Assembly (NCBI RefSeq): GCF_964275005.1
Contig: NC_092697.1
Location: 14,980,820-15,044,819 of the forward strand
Source of the DNA: Diadema setosum
Lineage: Eukaryota > Echinodermata > Echinoidea > Diadematoida > Diadematidae
Length of the DNA stretch: 64,000 nucleotides
Direction: 5' to 3'
The notes below the pieces were generated by a model. The model ran no database searches and was not told the origin of the DNA. It saw only the letters and a program-made list of their open reading frames with translations. Of this stretch, positions 33,456 through 45,967 are shown piece by piece. Within the stretch, counting starts at the first letter, position 1. Each line of letters opens with the position of its first letter. The translations under genes and the position numbers were made by a program.

Positions 33456-34578
33456 AATGAAAAAGTTCTGGTTACATACATGTGAATACATGTGTGGTTA
33501 CAATATAATATATATAAAAGGCTAAAATAACTATAATGCAGGCTTATGCATTTTTTTTTTTTTTTTTTGCCTTGTCATATAACTTTGTTACCCATGCAAT
33601 GCATAATATCAAAATGTTAACTCCATAAAGGATCACTTTTCCTTTCTAAATAAAACATTTCTTTCACATAGAAAATGTTTACAACTGTGCTTTTGTTCAA
33701 AATGTGTCCTATAATCATTTTCACTCATTTGTGTGTGTGTCTATCATTATACAATCAAATATCATGTCACCTTAGAACAGTAAATGGGTAACCAAGGTAA
33801 TACCAGTTATAATGTGAGTTTAGAATATCATCAAAATCTGTGCTGCCTTCAATCTCAATCAAATACATCCTCAAAATATGATAAGTACATGCTTGTCATA
33901 TGACTTCTTGATAAAGTAGTACATCTCCTGTGACCCGCATGTACAATATACACTTGTATTTATAGGTTTTTAAGTCTGTTATACATGTTATCAGTGCCAC
34001 TTTAAACTCAACTTCCGGTGCACATAAAACACTCAGTTTCATGAAACATTTATCTGGCATTATTTAAAATATAAATTCCAGTTGTTTTTTTTTTCATCAA
34101 CATTTAAAACTTGAACTACAGATTGTAAACAGCTGTGAGTTTGCAGGAATGTACATGTATGCATGTACAAAAATTGAATGTTAACAAAAACATTTCAGGT
34201 ATAATCTATAATTACCTGTATGTTCAACTTTCATTGCATTAGTGCTACATTTTTTTGTAATAATAAAAAATCAACTTAAAATTAGATACATGTATGCCTT
34301 TTTGCAAACTGTTTCAAATTCCTTTTTTTTTTTTTTCTTTTGTATGCCAAAATTTTGCAACATATACAGTGTACTCTCATTATAAGGGAAACACTGACAA
34401 ACACAATATTTGTAATGGGCCCAATGAGTTTGTTATTACAAGAGCCCACTGTATGAACAGATTATTTGTGCAACACTTTTGTTATTGCTGTATTTTGCAT
34501 TACTCCATCTGCAAATTTAGCAATATAACATTAAAACAAAAACAAACAATGCATAAACTACAAATTTGGCATTTCTGT
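33456..34578 (-). other. long 3' non-coding region of the retroelement
   Basis: About 1.1 kb separates the Gag-Pol stop from the polypurine tract. It is AT-rich, contains a poly-T run on the + strand (33551-33569) and a Tigger-like MITE (34367-34451), and encodes no env-like frame. Confidence 0.7.
34367..34451. mobile_element. 85-bp Tigger-like MITE inside the retroelement
   Basis: The ends CAGTGTACTCTCATTATAAG and TTATTACAAGAGCCCACTG are imperfect inverses with TA on both sides. The sequence resembles the ends of the 48526-48711 element (CAGTGGACTCCCGTTATAAC). Confidence 0.7.
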
Positions 34579-37500
34579 TTATGCATCAAATTTGACCACA
34601 GGTTTTCTTTTCCTGACTGGATACCTTCCTTGTCCAAACGTGGCTGACCCACCTACCTCTGATTGCGGTGGGGTCAGTCTCTGACCTACATCTGTTTCAC
34701 TAGTCTCTAGTCCAGCAGTTTGACTGCTACTCACATTTGAACTTCCGTTTACATGTTGGTTCAATCCCTCACTATCATTTGTACGTTCATGTACTTCATT
34801 TTCATGCATTTGTGCATGTGTTTCAGTCATAGTCACATTTTCTGATTCATCTGGTTTCTCCTCTGTTCCTAACTCAGCCATTTTCATTGTCATCATGTGA
34901 TCAATGTGTACCATTTTCACTTTCCCACTACCGAACATCTTGACCATGTAGGTTCTTGGCCCACATTTTCTCACAACCCTTCCTGGTGACCATTTCACCC
35001 ACTTTTGATGCTGGTTTTTCACCTTAACTTTTTGGTTTACCTCCACACATCTTTCTTTCACTCTACCTCTGTCATGATTTTCCTTTTGTTTTTCTTGTTT
35101 TTCCTCTACAGTTTTAGCCAAGTTTGGTTTGAGCAGTGTGAACCTTGTGTTTGGTTTTCTTTTCAGGAACAGTTCTGCTGGTGTCTGCCCCGTAGTGGTA
35201 TGAGGTGTGTTTCTGTATGTTATCAGAAAATTGGCTAGTTTGTGTGACAGTGATAACTGTCTTTTCTTTGGATTTTGGTCAAGCATTTGCTTCACTAGCG
35301 CGCGTTTCACAATTTGCACTGTGCGCTCAGCTGCTCCGTTTGAAGCTGGATGGTACGGGGGTACCCTAGTGTGCTTTACACCATTGTTTTTCAAAAACTG
35401 GGTAAAGTCTTCTGAACAGAATTGGGGTCCGTTGTCAGACACGATTTCTTCAGGGAAACCGTAGGATGCGAACAATCCCCGCAAAACGTCTATTGTTTTG
35501 CTTGAGGTTGTTTTGTTCATCGGAAACACCTCAACCCACTTGGAGTGACTATCTATCACAATCAACAAATTTTGCTTCTCTATCTCTGCATAGTCTATGT
35601 GTAGCCTCTGCCACACTCTACTCGGCCATTTCCATGGCTGCAATGGTACCTTTGGGGGTTGTTTTCCTACTACTTGACACGTACTACACTGTTCTACCAT
35701 ATGTTCAATGTCCTTATCAAGACCTGGCCACCACAAATAGCTTCTCGCCAAGCTCTTGGTCAGGCACATACCCATGTGCTGATCATGCAGATCTCCTAAC
35801 AGTTTGTCTCTGTACTTCTCAGGGATTATCACCCTAGATCCCCACATCACACAACCTTGATCTATTGAGAGTTCATTTCTCCGTACAAAGAATGGTTTGA
35901 GTTCAGTGTTTGACATGTGGTTTGGCCATCCATTTTGTACGTACTCCTTCACCTTTGACAACACTTTGTCTGTTTGGGTTGCCTTCCTAATGTCATCTGC
36001 TGTGACTGGCAACTCATCTACATAGGAGAAATAGAACAAGTCCTCTGGGTTTGGAGTCACTTCTGATGCCAGGGGTAACCTAGACATTGCATCAGCGTTA
36101 CCGTGCTCCGCTGACCTTCTGTATTGAATGTCATATTGATATGCTGACAGTATGAGGGCCCACCTTTGCATCCTAGCTGCAGCCAGTGTTGGAACATGCG
36201 CAGTTGGATTTAGAATGGCTGTCAATGGTTTATGGTCTGTTTCAATTACAAACCGTCTGCCATAGAGGTATTTGTGAAACCTACGAACACCAAAAATCAA
36301 AGCAAGCGCTTCACGCTCAATCTGCGCATAGTTTCTTTCACTGGTACTGAGTGTTCGGGATGCGAAGGCTATGGGTCTCTCTTCCCCATTTTCTAACACA
36401 TGTGAAATCACAGCCCCTACACCATATGGTGAGGCATCACACTGCAACTTCACTGGTTTGTTTACATCATAGTGTACAAGCATGGTACTCTCTGCCAACT
36501 GAGATTTGCACAGTTTGAACGCTTCTTCACACTCACGTGTCCACCTCCAGGGTACATCATTCTTCAGGAGCTCATTTAGAGGGTGCAATATGGTAGCCAA
36601 ATTTTGCATGAACTTCCCATAGTACTGCACGAGTCCCAAAAATGATCTGAGCTCAGAGATGTTCCTGGGGGTGGGCGCGTTCTTGATGGCATTCACCTTA
36701 CACTTCATGGGGTGTAAGCCATCCTTGTCAACTCTGTGTCCTAAGTACTCTACTGAGTCCTTGAAAAACTCACACTTCTGTGGTTTGACACGAACATTGT
36801 GTTTCTCGAGGCGTTTCAGTACCTCTAGCAGTTTCTCATCATGTGTGCTCTTATCTGGAGCTGAGACCAAGATATCATCGAGGTAACATACCACACCCTC
36901 AATCCCTTCAAGGATTTCTGTCATGACCCCTTGGAAAATTCCAGGAGCTGTGGATATGCCAAAAGGAAGCCTATTAAATTCAAATAGACCCAAATGTGTA
37001 TTGATTGTCAGTTTAGACTTTGATTCATCATCTACACCTAACTGTAAATAGGCATTTGTCAAGTCCATTTTGGTAAAGACCTGCCCGCCTGTGAGGGTAC
37101 TAAACAGATCTTCTGCAGTGGGTAGTGTGTCTGGCATGTTACCTTCCAGTACCTGGTTTATTGTGACCTTATAATCACCACAGATTCTGACACTTCCGTC
37201 TGACTTAGGTACTACTACAATGGGTGTTGCCCATTCACTATTGTCTACCTTGCTGATAATGTTTTCAGACTCAAGTCTTTTCAGTTCTTTTTCTACTTTT
37301 TCTTTGAGTGCATACGGCACAGCACGAGCTTTACAATGTACGGGACTAGCGTCCGGCTTCACACGAACTTTCGCCTTGTGACCTGTGATTTGTTCTCCTT
37401 GGGCGCTGAACACTTTAGGATGCTGTTTGATCACGTCCTCCGCACACTTGAAGTTTACGCGAACATGGAAGATGTCACTCCAGTTGAGCTTCAAGGTTTG

Positions 37501-38766
37501 TAGCCAATTTCTACCCAACAATGCTGGCTTATCTCCCTTGACGACCACCAACGGCAAATCTGCTTGTTGCCCCTTATATGTGACTGGGACCTGAACGCTA
37601 CCCAACACTGGGATTTTCTCTCCAGAGTAGCTGCGCAACTCGATTCGCTTCGCGTCTAAAGGAATCTGCTTCAGCTTTTCCATGTACACTGCTTCTGGTA
37701 TCACACTCACTGATGCTCCGGTATCAATTTCCATTGTTACAGGGGCTCCTCCTAGCTCCACACAAACTGAAAATGATCCGTTTTGTGCTCTGGCTGGTTT
37801 ACCGGTAGCTGTTGAATTACTAGATATCGTGTACATAGCAAGTTCGTCCTCCTCAGTGGTAGGTTCCTGCTCGAGGGTATGTAGTGATTGACGATGTCCG
37901 CTTGTGGATCCTGAAGATCTGGTCTGCTTTGAAGTAGGCTTGTTTTTGTTTCGACAAGCGCTGGCGATATGCCCTTTCTTCTTGCACGAATAGCACTCTG
38001 CATTCTTAAATGGGCAGTTCATTGGCGAGTGCTGTCCTGAGCATCGGTAACAAGGCTTCCCTGTCCTGTTACCATGGTTACTTGTCCCTGTGCTTGACTT
38101 GGGTGACTTCGCTTTATTTGTCTTTTGGGCGGGATGGTACATCTTGTGAACTTCCCCTGATGACTGGTGCTGCGCTGAGGCTGACGGGCGCACTGCCTTA
38201 GACCCTTTTTCAGCCAAGTCCATCTGGATTGCAGTGCTACATGCCACATCAAAAGTAAGATTGGACATTGTCATCAACTTGCTGCGTATCCTCTCACTCC
38301 GAAGACCGCACACAAACCGATCTCTCAAAGCACGATCTTGGAAATCTCCAAAATTACAGTGGATTGATAATTTCTTCAATGCCACCACGAAATTCGCGAT
38401 GTCCTCTTCTGGCAGTTGACATCTAGTGCCAAAACGGTAGCTTTCCGCAATCTCCAGCGGTTTAGGGTCAAAATGATCCCTTAGTTTATTCAGTATCACT
38501 TGGAGTGATGTGTCTTTTGGCTTTCCCGGTGCCAGGAGATTTTTGACAGTTTCATACACTGCAGGGCCAACTTCAGTGAGAAAAATTGCCCTCATTTTGG
38601 TCTGGATTTCACAGTTTTTACGCACAGACTCTTCATCAGTAGCATCTATCTCTACTATATTGTTTGCGGCAAAAAATAACTCCAAACGTTCCACATAGGC
38701 ACTAAAAGTCTCACGACTTTGTTGGAACTCACCCAGTCGTCCAATGTAGCCACTGGGCGCCGCCAT
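34579..38766 (-). CDS. Gag-Pol polyprotein of Ty3/gypsy retrotransposon
   Basis: A single 1395-residue frame begins in AAGATGGCGGC. Gag occupies about 1-235. Two zinc knuckles lie near 240-270: the first is compressed (CX2CX3HX4C), the second canonical (CX2CX4HX4C). The aspartic protease has DTGA near 346. RT has YLDD near 625. RNase H follows, with a CDAS motif and a later TDHKPL. Integrase has an HHCC zinc-binding region near 1000 and the DDE core, including SDNGPQF near 1112 and a Glu near 1147. A GPRTYMV-type module follows near the end. Gag and Pol are fused in one frame without frameshift. All catalytic motifs look intact. Confidence 0.96.
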   Translation of the reverse strand: MAAPSGYIGRLGEFQQSRETFSAYVERLELFFAANNIVEIDATDEESVRKNCEIQTKMRAIFLTEVGPAVYETVKNLLAPGKPKDTSLQVILNKLRDHFDPKPLEIAESYRFGTRCQLPEEDIANFVVALKKLSIHCNFGDFQDRALRDRFVCGLRSERIRSKLMTMSNLTFDVACSTAIQMDLAEKGSKAVRPSASAQHQSSGEVHKMYHPAQKTNKAKSPKSSTGTSNHGNRTGKPCYRCSGQHSPMNCPFKNAECYSCKKKGHIASACRNKNKPTSKQTRSSGSTSGHRQSLHTLEQEPTTEEDELAMYTISSNSTATGKPARAQNGSFSVCVELGGAPVTMEIDTGASVSVIPEAVYMEKLKQIPLDAKRIELRSYSGEKIPVLGSVQVPVTYKGQQADLPLVVVKGDKPALLGRNWLQTLKLNWSDIFHVRVNFKCAEDVIKQHPKVFSAQGEQITGHKAKVRVKPDASPVHCKARAVPYALKEKVEKELKRLESENIISKVDNSEWATPIVVVPKSDGSVRICGDYKVTINQVLEGNMPDTLPTAEDLFSTLTGGQVFTKMDLTNAYLQLGVDDESKSKLTINTHLGLFEFNRLPFGISTAPGIFQGVMTEILEGIEGVVCYLDDILVSAPDKSTHDEKLLEVLKRLEKHNVRVKPQKCEFFKDSVEYLGHRVDKDGLHPMKCKVNAIKNAPTPRNISELRSFLGLVQYYGKFMQNLATILHPLNELLKNDVPWRWTRECEEAFKLCKSQLAESTMLVHYDVNKPVKLQCDASPYGVGAVISHVLENGEERPIAFASRTLSTSERNYAQIEREALALIFGVRRFHKYLYGRRFVIETDHKPLTAILNPTAHVPTLAAARMQRWALILSAYQYDIQYRRSAEHGNADAMSRLPLASEVTPNPEDLFYFSYVDELPVTADDIRKATQTDKVLSKVKEYVQNGWPNHMSNTELKPFFVRRNELSIDQGCVMWGSRVIIPEKYRDKLLGDLHDQHMGMCLTKSLARSYLWWPGLDKDIEHMVEQCSTCQVVGKQPPKVPLQPWKWPSRVWQRLHIDYAEIEKQNLLIVIDSHSKWVEVFPMNKTTSSKTIDVLRGLFASYGFPEEIVSDNGPQFCSEDFTQFLKNNGVKHTRVPPYHPASNGAAERTVQIVKRALVKQMLDQNPKKRQLSLSHKLANFLITYRNTPHTTTGQTPAELFLKRKPNTRFTLLKPNLAKTVEEKQEKQKENHDRGRVKERCVEVNQKVKVKNQHQKWVKWSPGRVVRKCGPRTYMVKMFGSGKVKMVHIDHMMTMKMAELGTEEKPDESENVTMTETHAQMHENEVHERTNDSEGLNQHVNGSSNVSSSQTAGLETSETDVGQRLTPPQSEVGGSATFGQGRYPVRKRKPVVKFDA

Positions 38767-38928
38767 CTTGGATTCCTATTCTTGACAGTCTCACCAACGG
38801 TACGTGTTGAATCCAAAATAATCAGTCGGAAATTTAAGCTTAAACTCCACTAATAGTCCTCAAAAACATCTCAGTGGGACGGTAGACATCATAATCTACT
38901 CGAAAAACAAGCTTGGGATTCCGCTCAT

Positions 38929-38944
38929 CCCATCCTCGTCGCCA
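38929..38944 (-). other. primer binding site
   Basis: On the - strand TGGCGACGAGGATGGG lies four bases after the 5' LTR. It begins with TGG, complementary to a tRNA CCA end. The matching tRNA cannot be named from the sequence alone. Confidence 0.75.
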
Positions 38945-38948
38945 TATT

Positions 38949-39071
38949 TGTAATATCTTCACTCGGATTGACACTACGAGTGTACACCTTGGTGCCGGGT
39001 TATAGACTGCACTGTATTGTGGTTTATTGCTGAACACGTTCATACTTCTGACACAAGGTGGCGCTATTACA
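38949..39071 (-). repeat. 5' LTR of the Ty3/gypsy element
   Basis: Identical by eye to 33319-33441 over 123 bases, with TG...CA ends. It should contain the element's promoter, but no clear TATA box could be assigned. Confidence 0.95.
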
Positions 39072-42000
39072 GTTCACCTTCAACTAGACGAACATGGGGT
39101 ACTCATTCTATTGCCATGTGTATATCTAGATTCTATTCACAAGAACCCATCAATCTCTCCCGAGGGGTCAATACAGACTTGAAAGCAAAACACAACAAGA
39201 AAGCAAGAACATTGGCCTCACCACAACCTGTGAGGGAGCCCTTTGGGAAGCACTAATTGACAGAAGATGGTGATGTAAAGTTTTAAGACAGCTTCAACAG
39301 GTTCATCAGGTCACAGGCAACCATGATAAGAATATTTAAGAACCCGAACATTCTTTAGTCATGGTACTTAGGAGCGCCCGGCACGTAGACAGGTCACTTT
39401 TACTGGCTCCAATTTCATAGCTAAAATTTCACAGTTTTGGTGGTGAACTAGGACGGTGATGTAAATACTGTAACGATACCAGCATTAGCAGGCTAAAACA
39501 AAATAAAACAAACAATGACTAGGGTAGTTTGGAAAGACAGATTTTATGAGGAATGACTGCTAAATGACATATTTGGTACTTCAGATTTTATGGGGGATGA
39601 CTGCTTAAATTACATACAGTATGTGGTTATTTAACCCAAAGTTGCTGTATACCAAGTTAGCCTAGATGTCTGGAAAGTAATTGCCAATGCATAGAGATTA
39701 CCTAATTCACCTAATCCCTATTGAATCATCATAGCCTTCCTGCCTGATTGAGGTACATTGCTACACCAGAGTGGGTAATCTCACGTCGGAATTATAGTCT
39801 AAGGTTTCTAAATATGAAATCTTTTGTCTTTTCCAAAACATTTTGCTACCCTGCATAGAGTTGCCTAATTTGGTTTGAATCCCATGCATCATCTGAAATT
39901 GCATATTGGTGGTATTATGTATCTACAGATCTGTATTATAGTTGTGATCTGTAGTTTATCTGGTCTGGTAGGCTTTCATGCTGTTTCTATGGGAGGTTTT
40001 CGCAAGTGGGACAAATTATGCATTACTATTGATACTACAGAGCTGAATCTAAGATTTCTCAATATAGGAAATCTACAAGCAGCAACAATATCATGCTTTA
40101 ATGGCGATGATGGGTCAAATATGACTTCTCTACTATCCATGCGTGGTATCCCACTTGTGGATCCAGCAGCTGAACAATGTTAAATTTGATCACATGATGC
40201 ATAAGTTTTCTTGTATCTTGCTGTGGTCTATTTCAAGCCACATGATATTAAGAAATGCACTTATTGTTTCTTTCATATATTTCTCACCTTTTAATGTACA
40301 ACTAATATCACTGCCTCTTTATTTCATTGTCACTAATGCTATTCCTTCAGGAAATACGAGCAACAATAGATTGAATTAAAATGAAGTAGCTGATATAGTC
40401 AGATATTCCCAAATTCATGGGTGAGATACTTGTTTAACATATACATTCTGCATAACTTAGTATTCATATGACCATAATATGCAATACCGAGTTCTTCTTC
40501 TAATCATATTTACACACTTTGTGCAGAAAGGAAGATGCATGGTCACTTGTTCTACCGACACTGTGTTTGCAAGGCAAGCTGTACAAACACACATATTGAT
40601 CCTATGTAACTCTGTGTTTGACGGAAATAAAGTGCCCCCAATACCAATTAGATTTATGGAATCTGTGCGTTAGGAGATTAGATACCTTGTTTGCACCGAA
40701 TCTTGACTGCTCATTTGCCGCTGCCATGGCAACTGTTGCGTTTGATAGATGCCTGTAGCAGCATGGCCTTCAATGAATAGTGTAATGAACACTACATTTA
40801 CACTGCAATATTCTCTCTCTCCGTCTCTCTCTCTCTCTCGCCCCCCCCCCCCCAAAAAAAAAAAAAAAGAAGAAGAATGCATCTGCTTGTGACATCTTGA
40901 CTACGTGATATGACTATCTCAGGCTTGGAAAATCTTGCTGAATCTTTATCACCATATGTAAATTTGTGACCGAAGAAATCTGTGAATGACTATGAACATG
41001 TCGGGCCATTCTTCTTTGACAGCTGTAAGACAATTTTCCTACTGGTGAGAGCATAAGTTAGGTTTTTGTTGTTGTTGTTGTTGTTTTTTTTGGTTGTTTT
41101 TTTGTTGTTGTTTTTTTTAGGGCTTATCAACAGCAGACACTAAAACCAACATCACAGCACATCATTTTTTTTGGGGGGGGGGGGCGGAAGATAAAGAATG
41201 TGTCAAATTCCAGATCAGCCTGTCTTTTTTTGATGAGCAATACATGCCACATTTAAATGCAGATGACAGATGTTTTGAAATTGTTAAGTTTCCACTCAGC
41301 AATAAAAAAAAAGATGAAAACATCTTTATCTACTGAATGTGTTTTTCCCAGGAATGCCAGTTAGAATGAAAAAGAGGGCCTGAAATACATCTACATGAAG
41401 CTCCTTTGTACATGAACAGGCCTGAACTTTGAAACTGCCAGGGCCTGAATTCAGAAAACTGGCATTCCTGGTCTGTCCTTTTGCCTACAGTAAACTTGAC
41501 TTTGCCTGCTTTCTCGATGACCGACGGGAACTTTTGGAACAGGTTCGATAAATTCAATTGTTCAAGAAATATGAATTAGGTTTGTGACCACAAATATCTT
41601 CCTTTTTTTCATAAATACATCATATACTGCAACAGGGGGCCCACAATCTACAAGCTTCGCTTTCAGTGGGTCCCCCATCTGCATTCTTTGATTAGTCTGT
41701 CACTATAATGCTTGTTTGATCCTCTTCTAAAGTATAATGTAGCTCCCTTTGTATTGATTACTCATGTTGAAATTTTTTACGTCCAAGTACACTGTGCATA
41801 TATGTTATTGATCATGTTGCGATGGAGAAATATAGAATGAATTGAACTATCCGTACTGCATCTTACACTGTCCTTACAAAAAAAGAAAGAAAGAAAGAAA
41901 CCAACAACCAAGCGTTCTCTCTGGTAGGGGAATATAGTTACATTATCAGGATTGAGGATAAAACAGAAATACTAAGTAAGCAAGTTATCAATTTGAGTAT

Positions 42001-45000
42001 CTAGAATCAAGTATCAAGTTGCTTGACAATAGCTCAATGGGTGCGTGAGAATAAATGAAGAGAAAATAAGTCTACCAATGAGAAGATTTTAAATCTCTGC
42101 AAATGGAAAATCTTACCCGAGATGGTGCTGACAGCAGAACAGAAAAATCGCATGGCACTTGAGCAATTAGTAGGTAAGTGTTGTCAGCACAGCACTTCAC
42201 AAATATATACACTGCTTTCTTCTGTACGCAAACACCGTATGATACACTATTTCCTTTTAAGCTGACCAGCTGCACGACTCACCACCAGCGTCTTTGAAGG
42301 CAGATGCCAAGTTACCAACTGCGAAATGAGAATAACGACTACACAATGCGCACATGACAGCGAGATTCATCCACCCCTCTCAATGACCAAGGTCGGCGTC
42401 TTCCATCACGTAGCTGTCCGGATGCGCTCCCGTGAAATGAGATGACATCCCCGGGATTCAAGGCTTCAACTCCAACTTGGACAATTCCCTCCTGAAATCT
42501 GACGTCAATGCATCTGCAGGGAAGTCTCTCACAACCCTGTACGACATAATGAGTGATGTGTCAAACCTTCCATCATCCGACTCGACATCAATTATGACAC
42601 AGAAAGCTAAGTGCTCAGTTTGAAACTGCTGGACACGTCTGACTGGACTGCAAATAGACAGAGGGCAATACTAAAGCCAGAGTGTGAAAGCGAGGGATAG
42701 ATGTTATAGAGTAAGAGGACACTTGAAGTATTGATGGACACTCTTCCCTAGCAAAGTGCAGAAATCCTTTCAGCGGATGAGATCACAAGGAGTTAACTCC
42801 GTTCTGGGTCTTTGTTAATTATCAACTTGCCCGTCATCGATGTATAGATTGCATTAGAGCCACACACAAAAAATTGTGGAGGAGGGCGGTGCTAATTACC
42901 TCCGTGCATCACCGTCTTGTTGTCAAGGCAACACTGATTGTCATGTAATGAAGCAAACCCCTCTAAAGTGTTTCAGGGACCTGCCCTTGAGCAATTTAAT
43001 TGCTGATAAAACATGCAGTCTATAGGAAACAATGAATGCGATGATACTATTTTCTGCAGTCACCCAAAGTTAAAGTGCAATTTCACATCCTGTTTTTTGT
43101 TGGCTTAAATACATGAGCAAAATTAAATGACCAAAATATAACCCGGATTTCATTAAAATTGGTCCTTTTTGACAGTTACAGAATTTAAATGTTTTTACAT
43201 ACCATCATCAAAACAGCAACATTGTTATTTCGCAATCATTACAAACTGGAGGAAGTCATATGACATGATCTCATATTATCATCTCCACATTGGCAGACAA
43301 TACAGTACATGTAATGTAAATCGGTCCTACATTGTCTTTTTGTCATGAAATCAGCATGAAATAGTTGTATCCTTGCATCATATACATTGTAGTCTGATGA
43401 GTACACATGAATCATGAGTTATATGAAAAAGGGGTTATACATGTAGTTGCTATCCATCATACCATGATTTTTGTAATTTATTATTTTTGTGAACCCACCA
43501 ATGAAAAAATTTTGATGTGACAACATCTTTTACTCCTTGTATTTTGCATGTGAGTGGATTTAGATCACTACATGTATTTGGTGAAAATTAGATGTCAAAA
43601 ATTCTATTCAAAATTTCTTATTATATTGCCAATATTGATGAATGTCATGATGATGTGGAACAACACTCTACAGAGACAGTACTCTTTTGGATGAAAGGGC
43701 ACTTTAGATATTTTTTTTTCTTTTATGAGATAAGGCAGAACCTCATAGCATTTGGACAGATAAGAATCTGCTCATTAAAAAAAAAACTTTGGGGGAAAAA
43801 TGCTCTAGACTGTGTGCTCATTTACTGACTTTTCTATAAAATATTTGCAAATCCTGCCCATTTCTGTACCAAGTTCATGACGACTACACAGGTCTGATCC
43901 ATTCAACACTGCATGATCTGTTTTGATTTTGGAAAATGATACAACATGACAGTTTGTAATTTTCAATGATTTCTTAACAGTCACTACATGAAATCACACC
44001 ATGACATTCCATATTTGATGAATGCTGCAGGTTAGAGAGGGGTTCTCCTTCTCCCCCCCCCCCCCCCCCCATCATCTCTTCCAATTATTGTAGCTGGTCA
44101 ATTTAACATCCATGCAACAGTGTTGAAATCTAGATGAATACAGTAAGCTCCCTCTTTTCTATCTCCACAATGATGCTTACAATGATGCCTACACAGAAGT
44201 ATTAATTATTTAAAAGGTATTACTGGTGCCAATTTTCTGAACAATCCATTTATACTACCGTACCTCATACATTGCTAGTTTATGACAGAATGAAAATAAA
44301 TCATGCATACACCATAAAACAAATGAAGTGGAATGGAATGGTATGTCATTAAAATTTGATTGACATTTGTTTACTGAACCTCACATGCACATTGATAAGA
44401 TTATATTTTGTCATGACTGTACATGGATGCATCCTTCACACTTTTAAATGCATGTCTTCATGGTTTTTACTGCACCCACACTACTAGTACAAATTGGAGC
44501 TTGGTTAGAACAGAGCAAGGAGGTACATGTAGGGCCTACCTCCTTGGTTAGAACTGGCTTACAACATATCACTTCCACACTAACAAAGCCAGTACCAGTA
44601 CAAATATGTGGAGTCAAATATCACAGCATACTCACATGGCACCATTTCTGATTGTGACTGAAGATCCACTTCTTATAACTTCATCTCCATCACTTATAGA
44701 CCACCTTTTCTGCTCACAAACAATTATAAAATTTTCTAACACCGATAGCAACCACAAAGTTATACATCAGCATGACACAGCTTTGGCCCTCCTGCATATA
44801 TGCTGGGCAGTGCGTTCCTGTGATTGGGGCACATCAGCTTCTCCTATCCTGTGCGTTTTATAATGGGTAGATCCTATCTATGAGGGCAATATTACAGCAC
44901 AAGCTGCTTCTTCAAATCCCCCAAAAAGTCCCGGCTGAATCCCCAGAGCAGTTAGAGGTCAAAGGGAGTGGAGTTGAAGAGATGACCTCACGGATAAAAA

Positions 45001-45967
45001 AAAAAAAATAGCTGCCCTGTTGAGGAAGAAGGCTCCCATCTCCACCACACATCCTAAAATATTTTCATGCTGAGTGAGAGGTCACGGCTCTAAGGGACTG
45101 CTTGGTGATGAGAACCCAGATCTAGCACTATTACAGTGGAGCAATGTTATCATATAAAGTGCAACTGTTTTTTTTACAACGCTGTCATCACCATGTTGCT
45201 GAGAATTTATGCTGCCTCAATTTAGAGATGGAATAAAGTGCACTTGCCAACATGAGGTCGAGTTGTTCACAATGCCAGCAAAAATGTCATTACATGGGAA
45301 TTAAGAAAGAGAGAGGGAGAGAGAGCGATAAAGGACTATTTTTGGCAGTTATGCAGTTTTGTATTCAATCTCAAATACTATAGATATAGATCTAGAAAAC
45401 CATTTGCAATTTTGGTAGCTCAAACTGCAGCAGAATTGCAAATATTTTTAAACATCAATTTTACTCACCTGAATTATAAACCACATCAAATGACAGGAAG
45501 TGCCATGTTTATAATTTACAATGTATCAAGATTAACTGAGGGTTGAGAAACAATTCTATTTAGTTGTATACGGTCTTTGTGGCTAAAAATAAAGAAACAA
45601 AAGTTTGAAAAATTCCCTGAAAAACAAACAAACGATGCAAACAGATGATTAGATCTACATACAGTGAACCAAGCAGATCCAAACAAAGTTTTTTTAGTTG
45701 TATAACATGATTAGAAGTCTAGGCTAGTTGTAATGGTACACATCCTTCTCTTGTGATAGGGCTTGTACTAGTCTGTAGACAACTACAGTACTAGATCATT
45801 TGATGTAAAATTAGGAAAAGGTTACTAATCGTAATCTATGCTAAAATAGTAACATTTACAGTGCAATCCCATCATAGCTAACAATGAAACTCTCATTAAA
45901 GTGAAATAAAAACAGGTCCTAAAAAAGTAAAATGATCATGCATAAATAGTGTCTAGAATCTCTTTTA
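39072..45967. other. long non-coding stretch with simple repeats
   Basis: No gene is supported. Visible items are a CT run then C/A homopolymers (40811-40869), TTG repeats (41065-41120), a poly-G run (41172-41184), a GC-richer block at 42240-42760 with a good - strand splice donor, and a poly-C run (44053-44070). Confidence 0.5.

Larger units (their letters stand above)
33319..39071 (-). mobile_element. Ty3/gypsy LTR retrotransposon, apparently intact
   Basis: A 5753-base element on the - strand with two identical 123-base LTRs (TGTAATA...TATTACA), a primer binding site, a polypurine tract and one uninterrupted Gag-Pol frame. Domain order is Gag, CCHC, protease, RT, RNase H, integrase, which is the Ty3/gypsy (Metaviridae) order. 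There is no env frame. The very short LTRs and the domain make-up resemble the mag/SURL lineage (inference). Flanks share only GTT, so the target duplication is at most 3 bases or has changed. LTR identity indicates a recent insertion. Confidence 0.95.

Noticed and set aside
35005..38698. Many + strand frames of 60-120 residues
   Set aside because: They lie antisense to the intact Gag-Pol frame of the - strand retroelement.
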